From contig JAEOSV010000106.1 in assembly GCA_016840185.1 (NCBI GenBank), positions 1-5,917 on the forward strand: a stretch of 5,917 bases of DNA. The letters are read 5' to 3'. The notes beneath the pieces are model-generated. The model saw only the letters and a list, made by a program, of their open reading frames with translations. It did not search any database and was not told the DNA's origin. This stretch comes from Candidatus Hermodarchaeota archaeon. Lineage in GTDB: Archaea; Asgardarchaeota; Hermodarchaeia; Hermodarchaeales; Hermodarchaeaceae. This document shows positions 1 through 5,772 of the stretch, piece after piece (within the stretch, counting starts at the first letter, position 1; each line of letters begins with the position of its first letter). Position numbers and translations under genes: made by a program.

Positions 1-279
1 ACCTACCATGCGAGTGCCTTCGAGACCGAGCATCTTGGGAACATCAGGTCCATGGATGTCGGCATCGAGGATGCCTACGGTGTTGCCTTTCCATGCTAGG
101 GCTGTGGCGAGGTTGACGGCGACGGTGGTTTTGCCAACACCACCTTTGCCGGATAGAATGACAATTTTGTGTTTAACGTGGCGCATTTTTTCAGTAATTT
201 CCTGCTCTGCGCTAGTGGGTGCACCTACCATGAGATCTTTAGGTATTTTTTCTGAGGGGTTTGAGGTGTCTTTCGACAT
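1..279 (-). CDS. mrp: Mrp/NBP35-family Fe-S cluster carrier ATPase (5' part only)
   Basis: The first 93 codons of a cytoplasmic P-loop ATPase are visible; the rest lies beyond the left edge. After about 35 poorly conserved residues the protein reads [20 protein letters not shown], with the deviant Walker A (GKGGVGKTT, residues 44-52) of the MinD/Mrp group. Residues 72-80 are DADIHGPDV, followed by PKMLG, which is the typical Mrp/NBP35 switch region and separates it from MinD and ParA. Family members bind a 4Fe-4S cluster at a C-terminal CxxC, as a dimer, and pass it to apo-proteins; that motif would be outside the window. There is no cysteine in the visible N-terminus, so the extra N-terminal cluster domain of eukaryotic Nbp35 is absent. 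The ATG at 277-279 is preceded by GGTCGTGAT (287-295 on this strand), a fair Shine-Dalgarno match with 7 nt spacing. The gene is divergent from the phosphodiesterase gene. Confidence 0.93.
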   Translation of the reverse strand, partial: MSKDTSNPSEKIPKDLMVGAPTSAEQEITEKMRHVKHKIVILSGKGGVGKTTVAVNLATALAWKGNTVGILDADIHGPDVPKMLGLEGTRMVG

Positions 280-329
280 AGAAATAATCACGACCAGAGA
301 TTAGTCGGGGGTAGTGGGTGCTTCTGGGC

Positions 330-343
330 GAATACCTTTAATG
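330..343 (+). promoter_or_regulatory. possible promoter of the GDPD-M42 pair
   Basis: The segment GCGAATACCTTTAATG is the only reasonable archaeal BRE/TATA-like stretch in the divergent intergenic region: a purine/A-rich part followed by CTTTAATG (336-343). Initiation about 25 bp downstream would give a leader of roughly 60 nt that includes the inverted repeats at 373-406. The same AT-rich stretch could serve the divergent mrp gene on the other strand. This is based only on composition and spacing and is weak. Confidence 0.25.
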
Positions 344-372
344 TTACTCATCAACAAACCATCAAAAACCTC

Positions 373-406
373 TAATCGGAAGCGATTACATAGCCATTAA
401 TCGCTT
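373..406 (+). repeat. competing inverted repeats in the leader or promoter of the GDPD gene
   Basis: AAGCGATTA (380-388) is a perfect inverted repeat of TAATCGCTT (398-406), with 9-bp arms and a 9-nt spacer. The left arm overlaps a second perfect inverted repeat, TAATCG (373-378), GAAG loop, CGATTA (383-388). The two pairings exclude each other because CGATTA is used in both. The structure ends 20 bp before the phosphodiesterase ATG. It could be a protein-binding operator with three half-sites (TAATCG, CGATTA, TAATCG) or an RNA switch in the leader. The repeats are plain in the sequence; the function is not known. Confidence 0.6.
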
Positions 407-426
407 GTTTCTAGTGAGATGATGTC

Positions 427-1116
427 ATGGTCAAAGTGATTGCGCATCGGGGCAGCGGAACTGGTCAGTTCGAAAATACTCTAACGGGATTTACAAGAGC
501 GATCTCTTGGGGTGTGGATTGCGTTGAATGTGATGTACGAAGTTCAAGTGATGGCGTCATCATTCTCATTCATGATTTTTCATTGGAACGACTAGCCAAA
601 CAGACAGATTCGGTTACCGAAAAATCATTTTCAGAATTAAGAACATTGGAAATTGGTGATGGAGAAAAAATCCCCACCTTAACCGAATTTCTCGAATTAG
701 TCGCACCCTATGAAAAATTAAGAATCAACCTTGATGTGAAAGTCGTAAATGTTGAAGCCAAAATCCTAGAAAGCATCAAAGAATTCAAACTACTCGATCG
801 GACGATGATTTCGTCATTCATTCAACCGGTTTTAACTACATTCCGAAAATTAGACGATGAAATTATGACTGCCTTGTTATATGAATACGATCTACGGAAT
901 CCCATTGACGTGGCTAAGGCCCTTGGTTGTACAGCGATTAATCCTCAATTGCATTTTGTCGATGAACAGCTGGTGAATACCTGTCATCGTGAGGGATTGG
1001 AAATTAATCCCTGGGTAATAAATGACAGTGAGGATATGCATCGGTTCATCAACTATGGTGTTGATGGAATCATTACTGATTACCCTCCTCGTTTATTGGA
1101 GATTCTCAAGCAGTGA
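427..1116 (+). CDS. glycerophosphodiester phosphodiesterase family protein
   Basis: This 229-residue single-domain protein has the GDPD TIM-barrel signature. H7-R8-G9 and E16-N17 are at the N-terminus, E34-x-D36 are metal ligands, and H49-D50 is the second catalytic histidine region. The C-terminus has NPWVIND and DGIITDYP, both typical of the family. The length is usual for cytoplasmic GDPDs, and there is no signal peptide or membrane segment. Family members hydrolyse glycerophosphodiesters to glycerol phosphate and an alcohol. In an archaeon the substrate may be a deacylated-lipid equivalent, a scavenged bacterial headgroup compound or a polyol phosphodiester; the sequence does not say. The residue that is usually Glu in the NLEIK-like strand is Asp103 here (INLDVK). 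The ATG at 427 is preceded by GAGATGAT (416-423), which resembles a Shine-Dalgarno site. The M42 peptidase gene follows after 11 bp, probably on the same mRNA. Confidence 0.9.
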   Translation: MVKVIAHRGSGTGQFENTLTGFTRAISWGVDCVECDVRSSSDGVIILIHDFSLERLAKQTDSVTEKSFSELRTLEIGDGEKIPTLTEFLELVAPYEKLRINLDVKVVNVEAKILESIKEFKLLDRTMISSFIQPVLTTFRKLDDEIMTALLYEYDLRNPIDVAKALGCTAINPQLHFVDEQLVNTCHREGLEINPWVINDSEDMHRFINYGVDGIITDYPPRLLEILKQ

Positions 1117-1127
1117 TGTGAATCATA

Positions 1128-2207
1128 ATGCGTGAGTTGTTGCGTGAGTTAGTATTGGCGGATGCACCTCCCGGTCGTGAAAATGAGGTTCGTGAGATTG
1201 TTCTTCGGGAATTAGAACCACTTGTTGATGAACTACATGTTGATAACCTGGGTAATGTCATTGCTAAGAGAAATGTACAGGAAGAAAAAACATTCATGCT
1301 GATTGCTCATCAGGATGAAGATTGGGCGCTCCTTCTCACCCATCTTGACGAGAATGGATATCTGCGATTTACCCGCCTTGTAGGACATCGTTGGGATATC
1401 CTGGGTCGACGGGTCACAATTCATGGGAGTAAAGGTAAGAGGAAAGGAGTAGTGGGCCTGACAGCGCCTCACATTATTCCTGTGAAGGAATTACAACAGG
1501 GCTATCAGCCAGCGTTTGACAAGATGTTCATTGATTGTGGATCTCAAAGTGCGGAAGACACTCAAAAGATGGGTTTGCAAATCGGACAATATATTACGGC
1601 AGAAAAACACTTCGAAGAATTGCCAAATGGCCGATTACTTGGAAATTCCTTTGATAATCGGGCAGGGCTTGTTGCGATGATTGAAGCCTTCCATCGCCTT
1701 CAGGATAAAGAGCTAGCAATGAATGTGGTTGGAGTCGCTTCAGTGCAAGAAGAGTTAGGAACCCGAGGTGCAGGGCCTGCCGCGTTTGGAACTGAACCGG
1801 ATTATGCCATTGCGCTAGACGTGTCACCTACAGGCGATCATCCGAATATTAAACCAGGATTAATACCTGTTCGTTTGGGTCAAGGGCCCACCTTATTGAA
1901 AGCAGATCAATTCCATGTAACTTCACATTTGATGAATTCATGGATATCGAGTGTTGCTAAGACACATAAGATTGCTTTGCAGGAAGTCGCCTTGCGGGCA
2001 CCGGTTCATTTTGGTACGGATGCATCTGCAGTTGAAATCACTAAATCTGGAAGTCAAACCACGTCATTGCTTGTTCCGACACGCTACTTTCATACAAGGA
2101 ATTCGGTGATTCAGTCCTCAGACTTAGAAGAAACGGTGCAATTGCTAGTAGAATGTGTTCAATCCCTCGGTGAACTAGGAGATAACTTGGTTTTGGGGAA
2201 CCAGTGA
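1128..2207 (+). CDS. M42-family metallopeptidase (TET-like aminopeptidase / glutamyl aminopeptidase)
   Basis: The 359-residue protein has the full M42 metal and catalytic set. H61 and D63 lie in AHQDE, D176 in NSFDNRAG (bridging metal ligand), E208-E209 in VQEELGTRGA (catalytic base and ligand), D231 in LDVS, and H322 in PTRYFH. The length matches the family (about 340-370). M42 enzymes form cytoplasmic dodecameric tetrahedral particles that trim peptides, for example those released by proteasomes; the exact N-terminal residue specificity cannot be read from the sequence. The segment after AHQDE reads DWALLLTH instead of the common IGFMVTH, which is one residue longer and changes the strand lining the metal site. 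ATG 1128 follows the GDPD stop by 11 bp, with GTGAT (1113-1117) as a weak ribosome-binding site overlapping that stop. The gene converges on the TBP gene with only 14 bp between stops. Confidence 0.93.
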   Translation: MRELLRELVLADAPPGRENEVREIVLRELEPLVDELHVDNLGNVIAKRNVQEEKTFMLIAHQDEDWALLLTHLDENGYLRFTRLVGHRWDILGRRVTIHGSKGKRKGVVGLTAPHIIPVKELQQGYQPAFDKMFIDCGSQSAEDTQKMGLQIGQYITAEKHFEELPNGRLLGNSFDNRAGLVAMIEAFHRLQDKELAMNVVGVASVQEELGTRGAGPAAFGTEPDYAIALDVSPTGDHPNIKPGLIPVRLGQGPTLLKADQFHVTSHLMNSWISSVAKTHKIALQEVALRAPVHFGTDASAVEITKSGSQTTSLLVPTRYFHTRNSVIQSSDLEETVQLLVECVQSLGELGDNLVLGNQ

Positions 2208-2221
2208 AGCTGTTTGTTGGT

Positions 2222-2773
2222 CTATTCAATTAACCCGAGGTCGCGCATGTGGTCGGCGAGTAAGTAGATGGCTTTCCGGGTGATGGTTTCTTTGTTGGTT
2301 CCTGCGCAAACGATTCGTCCGCTGCTGAAGATGAGGAAAACGGCTTTGGGGGTTTTCATTCGGTAAATGAGTCCGGGGAATACTTCGGGTTCGTATAAAC
2401 AGCGTTCTAAAGCCATCTGGGCCATGTCGAGATCGACACGACTGTGTAGGTCACCTGATGCAACGATGTTTTGGATTGTAATTTTGGGTTTCCCGGAAAC
2501 GGTTATTCCCGCCTTCCGGATTTTTGCAATTACATTTTCAACCGCTTTTGGGGCTTCAGTCTCACGGCGTAATCCGGTGATAACCATTTTACCACTGCTA
2601 AAAACGAGGATGGTAGCTTTAGGGGTTTTAACACGAAGCATTAATCCAGGGAATTGTTCGGGATTGTATTCAGCATCCCGTTGTTTACGGGCAAGAAGAT
2701 TAAGGTCAATTTTTGCATCAACTTCGACGCTTGCAACTACATTTTCGATCTTGTATTTTGGTCGCTTTGGCAC
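2222..2773 (-). CDS. tbp: TATA-binding protein (TBP)
   Basis: This is the archaeal general transcription factor TBP, which binds and bends promoter TATA boxes and recruits TFB. Two direct repeats form the saddle. The first runs from KIENVVASVEV to about residue 90; the second starts at KITIQNIVASGDL. Each holds FPGL-x-x-R and FSSG. The phenylalanines expected to kink DNA are F41 and F58 in repeat one and F132 and F149 in repeat two; both pairs are 17 apart, as in known TBPs. There is no acidic C-terminal tail. The frame is open to a TTG at 2795-2797, but the GTG at 2771-2773 is preferred. It has GGGAGG (2782-2787) 8 nt upstream, gives 183 residues (the usual archaeal length), and starts MPKRPKYKIENVVAS. 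The gene lies downstream of cdc48 on the same strand but is separated from it by a terminator and has its own promoter. Confidence 0.96.
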   Translation of the reverse strand: MPKRPKYKIENVVASVEVDAKIDLNLLARKQRDAEYNPEQFPGLMLRVKTPKATILVFSSGKMVITGLRRETEAPKAVENVIAKIRKAGITVSGKPKITIQNIVASGDLHSRVDLDMAQMALERCLYEPEVFPGLIYRMKTPKAVFLIFSSGRIVCAGTNKETITRKAIYLLADHMRDLGLIE

Positions 2774-2781
2774 AACAGATT

Positions 2782-2787
2782 CCTCCC
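2782..2787 (-). promoter_or_regulatory. Shine-Dalgarno site that fixes the TBP start
   Basis: On the minus strand GGGAGG is followed by 8 nt (AATCTGTT) and then GTG (2773-2771). This spacing is ideal for the GTG. The alternative TTG start at 2797 lies upstream of the site, so the site would fall inside the coding region. No comparable site precedes the TTG. Confidence 0.75.
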
Positions 2788-2804
2788 AGTTCGGCAAAGT
2801 GGGC

Positions 2805-2864
2805 TTTATAAACTTTTTAAGGACTATTTATAAAGGGGCTGATGCCCTTATAAACTTTTTATAG
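2805..2864 (-). promoter_or_regulatory. TBP gene promoter with three phased TATA boxes
   Basis: Three TATA boxes are visible: TTTATAAA at 2805-2812, TTTATAAA at 2827-2834 and CTTATAAA (plus-strand reading) at 2847-2854. Their centres are 22 and 20 bp apart. The outer two belong to a 14-bp perfect direct repeat, TTATAAACTTTTTA, at 2806-2819 and 2848-2861, exactly 42 bp apart. On the minus strand each repeat reads TAAAAAG then TTTATAA, like a BRE followed by a TATA box. Use of the middle or outer box would place initiation near 2803 or 2824 and keep the Shine-Dalgarno site. The box nearest the gene would start RNA at about 2782 and lose it, so that box may be an operator. The middle and outer boxes are separated by AAGGGGC-TGAT-GCCCTT, an imperfect inverted repeat. 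Confidence 0.65.
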
Positions 2865-2888
2865 TGCATGGAAACGCGAATAGAAGCG

Positions 2889-2923
2889 AAAAAGAGAGGG
2901 TTTCCGGCTCGTGTTGAGCCGGA
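2889..2923 (-). terminator. terminator of the padR-cdc48 operon
   Basis: Starting 11 nt after the cdc48 stop codon, the minus strand has TCCGGCTC, a 5-nt loop, and GAGCCGGA: a perfect 8-bp, GC-rich stem (2903-2923). It is followed by AACCCTCTC and then TTTTT (2893-2889). The stem plus downstream pyrimidine/T run marks the 3' end of the cdc48 transcript and separates it from the tbp promoter. Archaeal termination depends mainly on the T-rich tract, so the hairpin may instead act in 3'-end stability. Confidence 0.65.
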
Positions 2924-2934
2924 GGGTTGTGAAT

Positions 2935-5187
2935 CTATGTGTATGGCCCAGGAGTAGTATCGATGGCGTCCCGATGAGTGGACATTGCATCGATATATTC
3001 TTTGTAGGCTTTGAGCATTTCAGGGGTGACGCTGGGTTTGATTTTCGTTAGGGCTGCGTCGAAATGTTTAGCGTTGACGGTGGTAAGCTGTTCTTCATGT
3101 CGGATGGCATACATGCCAGCCTCCCGGACAAGGTTGGCGATGTCCGCACCAGAATAACCTTCAGTTGCTTTGGCAATTTTTTCGAGATCTACATCTTCAT
3201 CGAGTGGCATTTGCCGGGTGTGAACTTTGAGAATTTCAACACGGGCTTCATAGTCGGGTGGTGGAACCAAGATGATTCGGTCAAACCGTCCTGGTCTGAG
3301 CAGTGCTCTATCGATGATTTCAGGTCGGTTGGTAGCCCCAATGACTACGACGTTTTTGAGTTCCTCCATTCCATCCATTTCAGCGAGAAGCTGGTTGAGG
3401 ACGGATTCATAGACATGACTTCCCTGCCATTGACCTCTTGCAGGGGCTAGACTGTCGAGTTCATCGAAGAAGATGATACTAGGCGCCACTTGTCGAGCTT
3501 TACGAAAGATTTTCCGAATGCCCTTCTCAGATTCGCCGACCCACTTGCTGAAGATTTCAGGACCGCGGATAGCAATGAAGTTGGCTTCGCTTTCGGTGGC
3601 TACGGCTTTCGCCAGTAATGTCTTTCCGCCACCTGGGGGTCCGACGAGAAGAATGCCTTTGGGTGGCTGGACACCGACTTTTTCAAACTTCGCAGGATAC
3701 TTCAGTGGCCATTCAACCGCTTCACGTAATTCTGCTTCAACTTCCTGTAGTCCACCAACATCATCCCATGAAACTTTGGGGATTTCCAGATATACTTCAC
3801 GTAACGCGGAGGGTTCAGCGCGGCGAAGAGATTCTTCAAAGTCTTCGGCGGTGACTTCAAGGCTTTCAATGACATCGGCGGGCAGTGGTTGGTCTTCATC
3901 GAGATTGATTCGGGGGAGAATACGCCGCAGTGTGTTCATTGCGGCTTCACGAGCAATAGCTGCGAGGTCTGCACCAACCATACCATGAGTAGAATCGGCA
4001 AGTGTATCAAGATCGACATCCTTGGTTAGGGGCATTCCCCGAGTGTGAATTAGTAGAACCTCCTTGCGACCTGCTCTCGTGGGGACCGGAATTTCAATTT
4101 CCCGGTCAAACCGTCCTGGACGACGAAGTGCTGGGTCAAGTGCATCCTGGCGGTTCGTTGCCGCAATGACGATTACTCGTCCTCGTGCCTGGAGTCCATC
4201 CATGAGGGCGAGGAGCTGAGCTACGACTCGGCGTTCGACTTCGCCCTGTACTTCTTCTCGTTTGGGAGCGATGCTGTCAATTTCATCAATGAAAATAATA
4301 CTTGGGGATCGTTCGGATGCTTTGTCAAAGAGTTCTCGAAGACGTTTTTCAGATTCCCCATAAAACTTGCTCATAATTTCAGGACCATTAATGGAAATGA
4401 ATGTGGCATCGGATTCGTTGGCGACTGCACGTGCCAGAAGGGTTTTGCCTGTACCGGGTGGTCCAAAGAGCAATACTCCCTTCGGTGGATCGATTCCGAG
4501 TCGATCGAAGAGTTCTGGATGTTTCAGGGGGAGTTCAATCATTTCGCGAACTCGATCAATGGCTTCATCGAGTCCTCCAATATCTTCGTAAGTTACAATT
4601 GGGGCCTTTGCTGTGACATCGACGGCTTCGGGTTGAATTTGAATAACTGTGTCTTCAGTAATTTTCACAACACCTTTGGGCGTTGTGTTTGTTACGACGA
4701 ACTTGATTTCGCCTAAGGCAAAGGGTGCACCTGATCCACGCATCATTGCTTCAAAAACAGAATAGTCCCCACTCCGATAGGCGCCAGACCCAGCGGTACT
4801 TATGATATCACCAGGAGCAACGGGTCGTTGGTTTAAACTGGGTTTAACAGCATCCCCTTCAGCTACAATGCGGACACCACGTTGAGCTGGGGCGAGTTCA
4901 ACTCGCTTGGCTGCAGGTGGATCGACCCGTTTGACTTCTACAAATTCTCCTATACCAGAACCCGAGTTGTTTCGGACAAGGCCGTCCATGAAGATTTTTC
5001 CGGAGCCTGCGTGGATGGATTGCCCTCGCCAGACGCGGGCACCTGTGGTTTTCTTACCAGTTATTTCAATGATGTCGCCAGACGTCACACCCAGGCGTTC
5101 CATGACCTTGGGATCCACGCGGACAATGCCGCGTCCAGCTTCATCGCTGGGGAGTGAGACGACGCGAAGTTGGATTTTGCTTGACAT
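2935..5187 (-). CDS. cdc48: Cdc48/VAT (p97-type) AAA+ unfoldase
   Basis: This 750-residue hexameric ATPase unfolds and extracts proteins and hands them to degradation or refolding in the cytoplasm. Residues 1-90 form the Cdc48 N double-psi barrel, followed to about 190 by the Cdc48 domain 2 region. D1 has Walker A GPPGTGKT (242-249), Walker B IIFIDE (297-302), pore loop KFYGE (F275-Y276), sensor ATN (343-345) and arginine fingers R356 and R359. D2 has Walker A GPPGGGKT (516-523), Walker B IIFFDE (571-576), pore loop KWVGE (W549-V550), ATN (618-620) and R631 and R634. The C-terminus ends GPYT, with a penultimate tyrosine as in HbYX proteasome-docking tails. Length equals that of archaeal VAT/Cdc48 proteins. 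D2 has two unusual positions: Gly520 in the P-loop and Ser595 where Arg is common. The ATG directly follows the PadR stop; GGAGG (5199-5203) lies 11 nt upstream, inside padR, suggesting coupled translation. Confidence 0.97.
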   Translation of the reverse strand: MSSKIQLRVVSLPSDEAGRGIVRVDPKVMERLGVTSGDIIEITGKKTTGARVWRGQSIHAGSGKIFMDGLVRNNSGSGIGEFVEVKRVDPPAAKRVELAPAQRGVRIVAEGDAVKPSLNQRPVAPGDIISTAGSGAYRSGDYSVFEAMMRGSGAPFALGEIKFVVTNTTPKGVVKITEDTVIQIQPEAVDVTAKAPIVTYEDIGGLDEAIDRVREMIELPLKHPELFDRLGIDPPKGVLLFGPPGTGKTLLARAVANESDATFISINGPEIMSKFYGESEKRLRELFDKASERSPSIIFIDEIDSIAPKREEVQGEVERRVVAQLLALMDGLQARGRVIVIAATNRQDALDPALRRPGRFDREIEIPVPTRAGRKEVLLIHTRGMPLTKDVDLDTLADSTHGMVGADLAAIAREAAMNTLRRILPRINLDEDQPLPADVIESLEVTAEDFEESLRRAEPSALREVYLEIPKVSWDDVGGLQEVEAELREAVEWPLKYPAKFEKVGVQPPKGILLVGPPGGGKTLLAKAVATESEANFIAIRGPEIFSKWVGESEKGIRKIFRKARQVAPSIIFFDELDSLAPARGQWQGSHVYESVLNQLLAEMDGMEELKNVVVIGATNRPEIIDRALLRPGRFDRIILVPPPDYEARVEILKVHTRQMPLDEDVDLEKIAKATEGYSGADIANLVREAGMYAIRHEEQLTTVNAKHFDAALTKIKPSVTPEMLKAYKEYIDAMSTHRDAIDTTPGPYT

Positions 5188-5610
5188 TTAATCGATTTCC
5201 TCCATGATTTCGGATAAGCGTTTTCGGACTATTTGGAACTCAGATGCCATTAATTGGAAGAGGGAATCATAGGTATCAAAGTAATGGTCAATCATTGCTT
5301 GAAGGAGGGTGTCGCCGTCTTTTGTTAGTCGATAGTATCGGCGCATGGGTCCTCGACCTTCACTGCGTACCTTGATATCACCAACAATCCAGCCGTTCTC
5401 TGCAAGGCGGCTGAGTAAGGGATAGATGGTTCCGGGTTCCATTTGAATACGCCCTGCTGACATGTCATCAATGAGTGCACTAATGCGTGCCCCATAAAGG
5501 CTTTCTTGCCGTAATAAGGTGAGTACCCAGAACTCAAGAATGCCACGGTTGATTTCGCGGGTCCATTCTCGGAGTTTTTCGTGTGTTTTGTCAGCGGGTG
5601 TTTCAGTCAT
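5188..5610 (-). CDS. PadR-family transcriptional regulator
   Basis: This 140-residue protein is a winged-helix repressor of the PadR type. The N-terminal helix contains RGILEFWVLTLL (22-33), followed by LYG (38-40). The recognition helix region is PGTIYPLLSRL (59-69), and the wing is EGRGPMRRYYRLT (84-96). Residues 97-138 form the C-terminal helix used for dimerisation. PadR proteins are dimeric DNA-binding repressors, often autoregulatory, that release DNA on binding a small ligand; the ligand here is unknown. The ATG at 5608-5610 has GGAG (5620-5623) 9 nt upstream. The TAA stop at 5188-5190 abuts the cdc48 ATG with no gap, so padR and cdc48 form an operon. The palindromes at 5636-5651 and 5658-5670 are likely operators. 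No cysteine or obvious ligand motif is visible. Confidence 0.94.
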   Translation of the reverse strand: MTETPADKTHEKLREWTREINRGILEFWVLTLLRQESLYGARISALIDDMSAGRIQMEPGTIYPLLSRLAENGWIVGDIKVRSEGRGPMRRYYRLTKDGDTLLQAMIDHYFDTYDSLFQLMASEFQIVRKRLSEIMEEID

Positions 5611-5635
5611 TTTTAATTACTCCGAATATATAGCA

Positions 5636-5651
5636 TGACTATATATAGTCA
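5636..5651. promoter_or_regulatory. perfect 16-bp palindrome, candidate PadR operator
   Basis: TGACTATATATAGTCA is a perfect palindrome 25 bp upstream of the padR ATG. Its core is itself TATA-like. If the promoter is TTTAAATA at 5673-5680, the palindrome sits at the expected start of transcription. If its own core is the TATA box, binding would block TBP directly. Either position suits autorepression. It does not match the ATGT-N8-ACAT operator known for some bacterial PadR proteins, so assignment to PadR rests on location. A partial copy, ATATATAG, recurs at 5626-5633. Confidence 0.55.
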
Positions 5652-5657
5652 GACAAA

Positions 5658-5670
5658 GTAGTAATACTAC
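5658..5670. promoter_or_regulatory. perfect 13-bp palindrome, second candidate operator
   Basis: GTAGTA-A-TACTAC is a perfect inverted repeat around a central A at 5664. Its centre is 20.5 bp from the centre of the 5636-5651 palindrome, about two DNA turns, so proteins on both sites would sit on the same face. The arms differ in sequence from the first palindrome, so one regulator may not bind both. Confidence 0.45.
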
Positions 5671-5672
5671 CC

Positions 5673-5680
5673 TATTTAAA
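5673..5680 (-). promoter_or_regulatory. possible TATA box of the padR-cdc48 operon
   Basis: The minus strand reads GTTTAAATAGGG; TTTAAATA is an acceptable archaeal TATA box. Initiation about 25 bp downstream would fall near 5650, leaving a leader of about 40 nt containing the palindrome and the GGAG ribosome-binding site. The TATATA core at 5641-5647 is the alternative box but would place the start almost on the Shine-Dalgarno site. Confidence 0.4.
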
Positions 5681-5772
5681 CATAACGAATTATTGAAACT
5701 TAAAATTTCATCATCAAAGACACACAAATAAGAAAAGACTTTTTCTCGCATTCTTTCCAAGGCAGAAAGACT
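5681..5772. other. AT-rich spacer without a recognisable gene
   Basis: The stretch between the padR promoter and the transposon end has no credible coding frame; the long open frame through it (5617-5889, minus) reads through the transposon end and the promoter palindromes and looks spurious. Motifs of the form GTCTTT recur three times on the minus strand, but with irregular spacing. The last 20 bp (5753-5772) would be the guide part of the omega-RNA if the transposon RNA is active. Confidence 0.5.

Noticed and set aside
8..304. 98-codon plus-strand frame at the left edge
   Set aside because: The minus strand here encodes a clear Mrp/NBP35 P-loop ATPase, so this is its shadow.
307..330. G-rich stretch resembling a G-quadruplex
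   Set aside because: Only three runs of three or more G are present within a reasonable distance, so a standard four-run quadruplex is not supported.
2367..2864. 165-codon plus-strand frame opposite the TBP gene
   Set aside because: It is antisense to the clearly conserved TBP gene and its promoter, and its composition is that of a shadow frame.
3473..3988. 171-codon plus-strand frame opposite Cdc48 D2
   Set aside because: It lies entirely antisense to a highly conserved AAA+ domain; the serine/proline/arginine-rich product is typical of a reverse-strand shadow.
3398..4480. Internal similarity between two halves of the Cdc48 gene, considered as a tandem duplication
   Set aside because: This is the ancient D1/D2 duplication common to all Cdc48/p97 proteins, not a recent local repeat.
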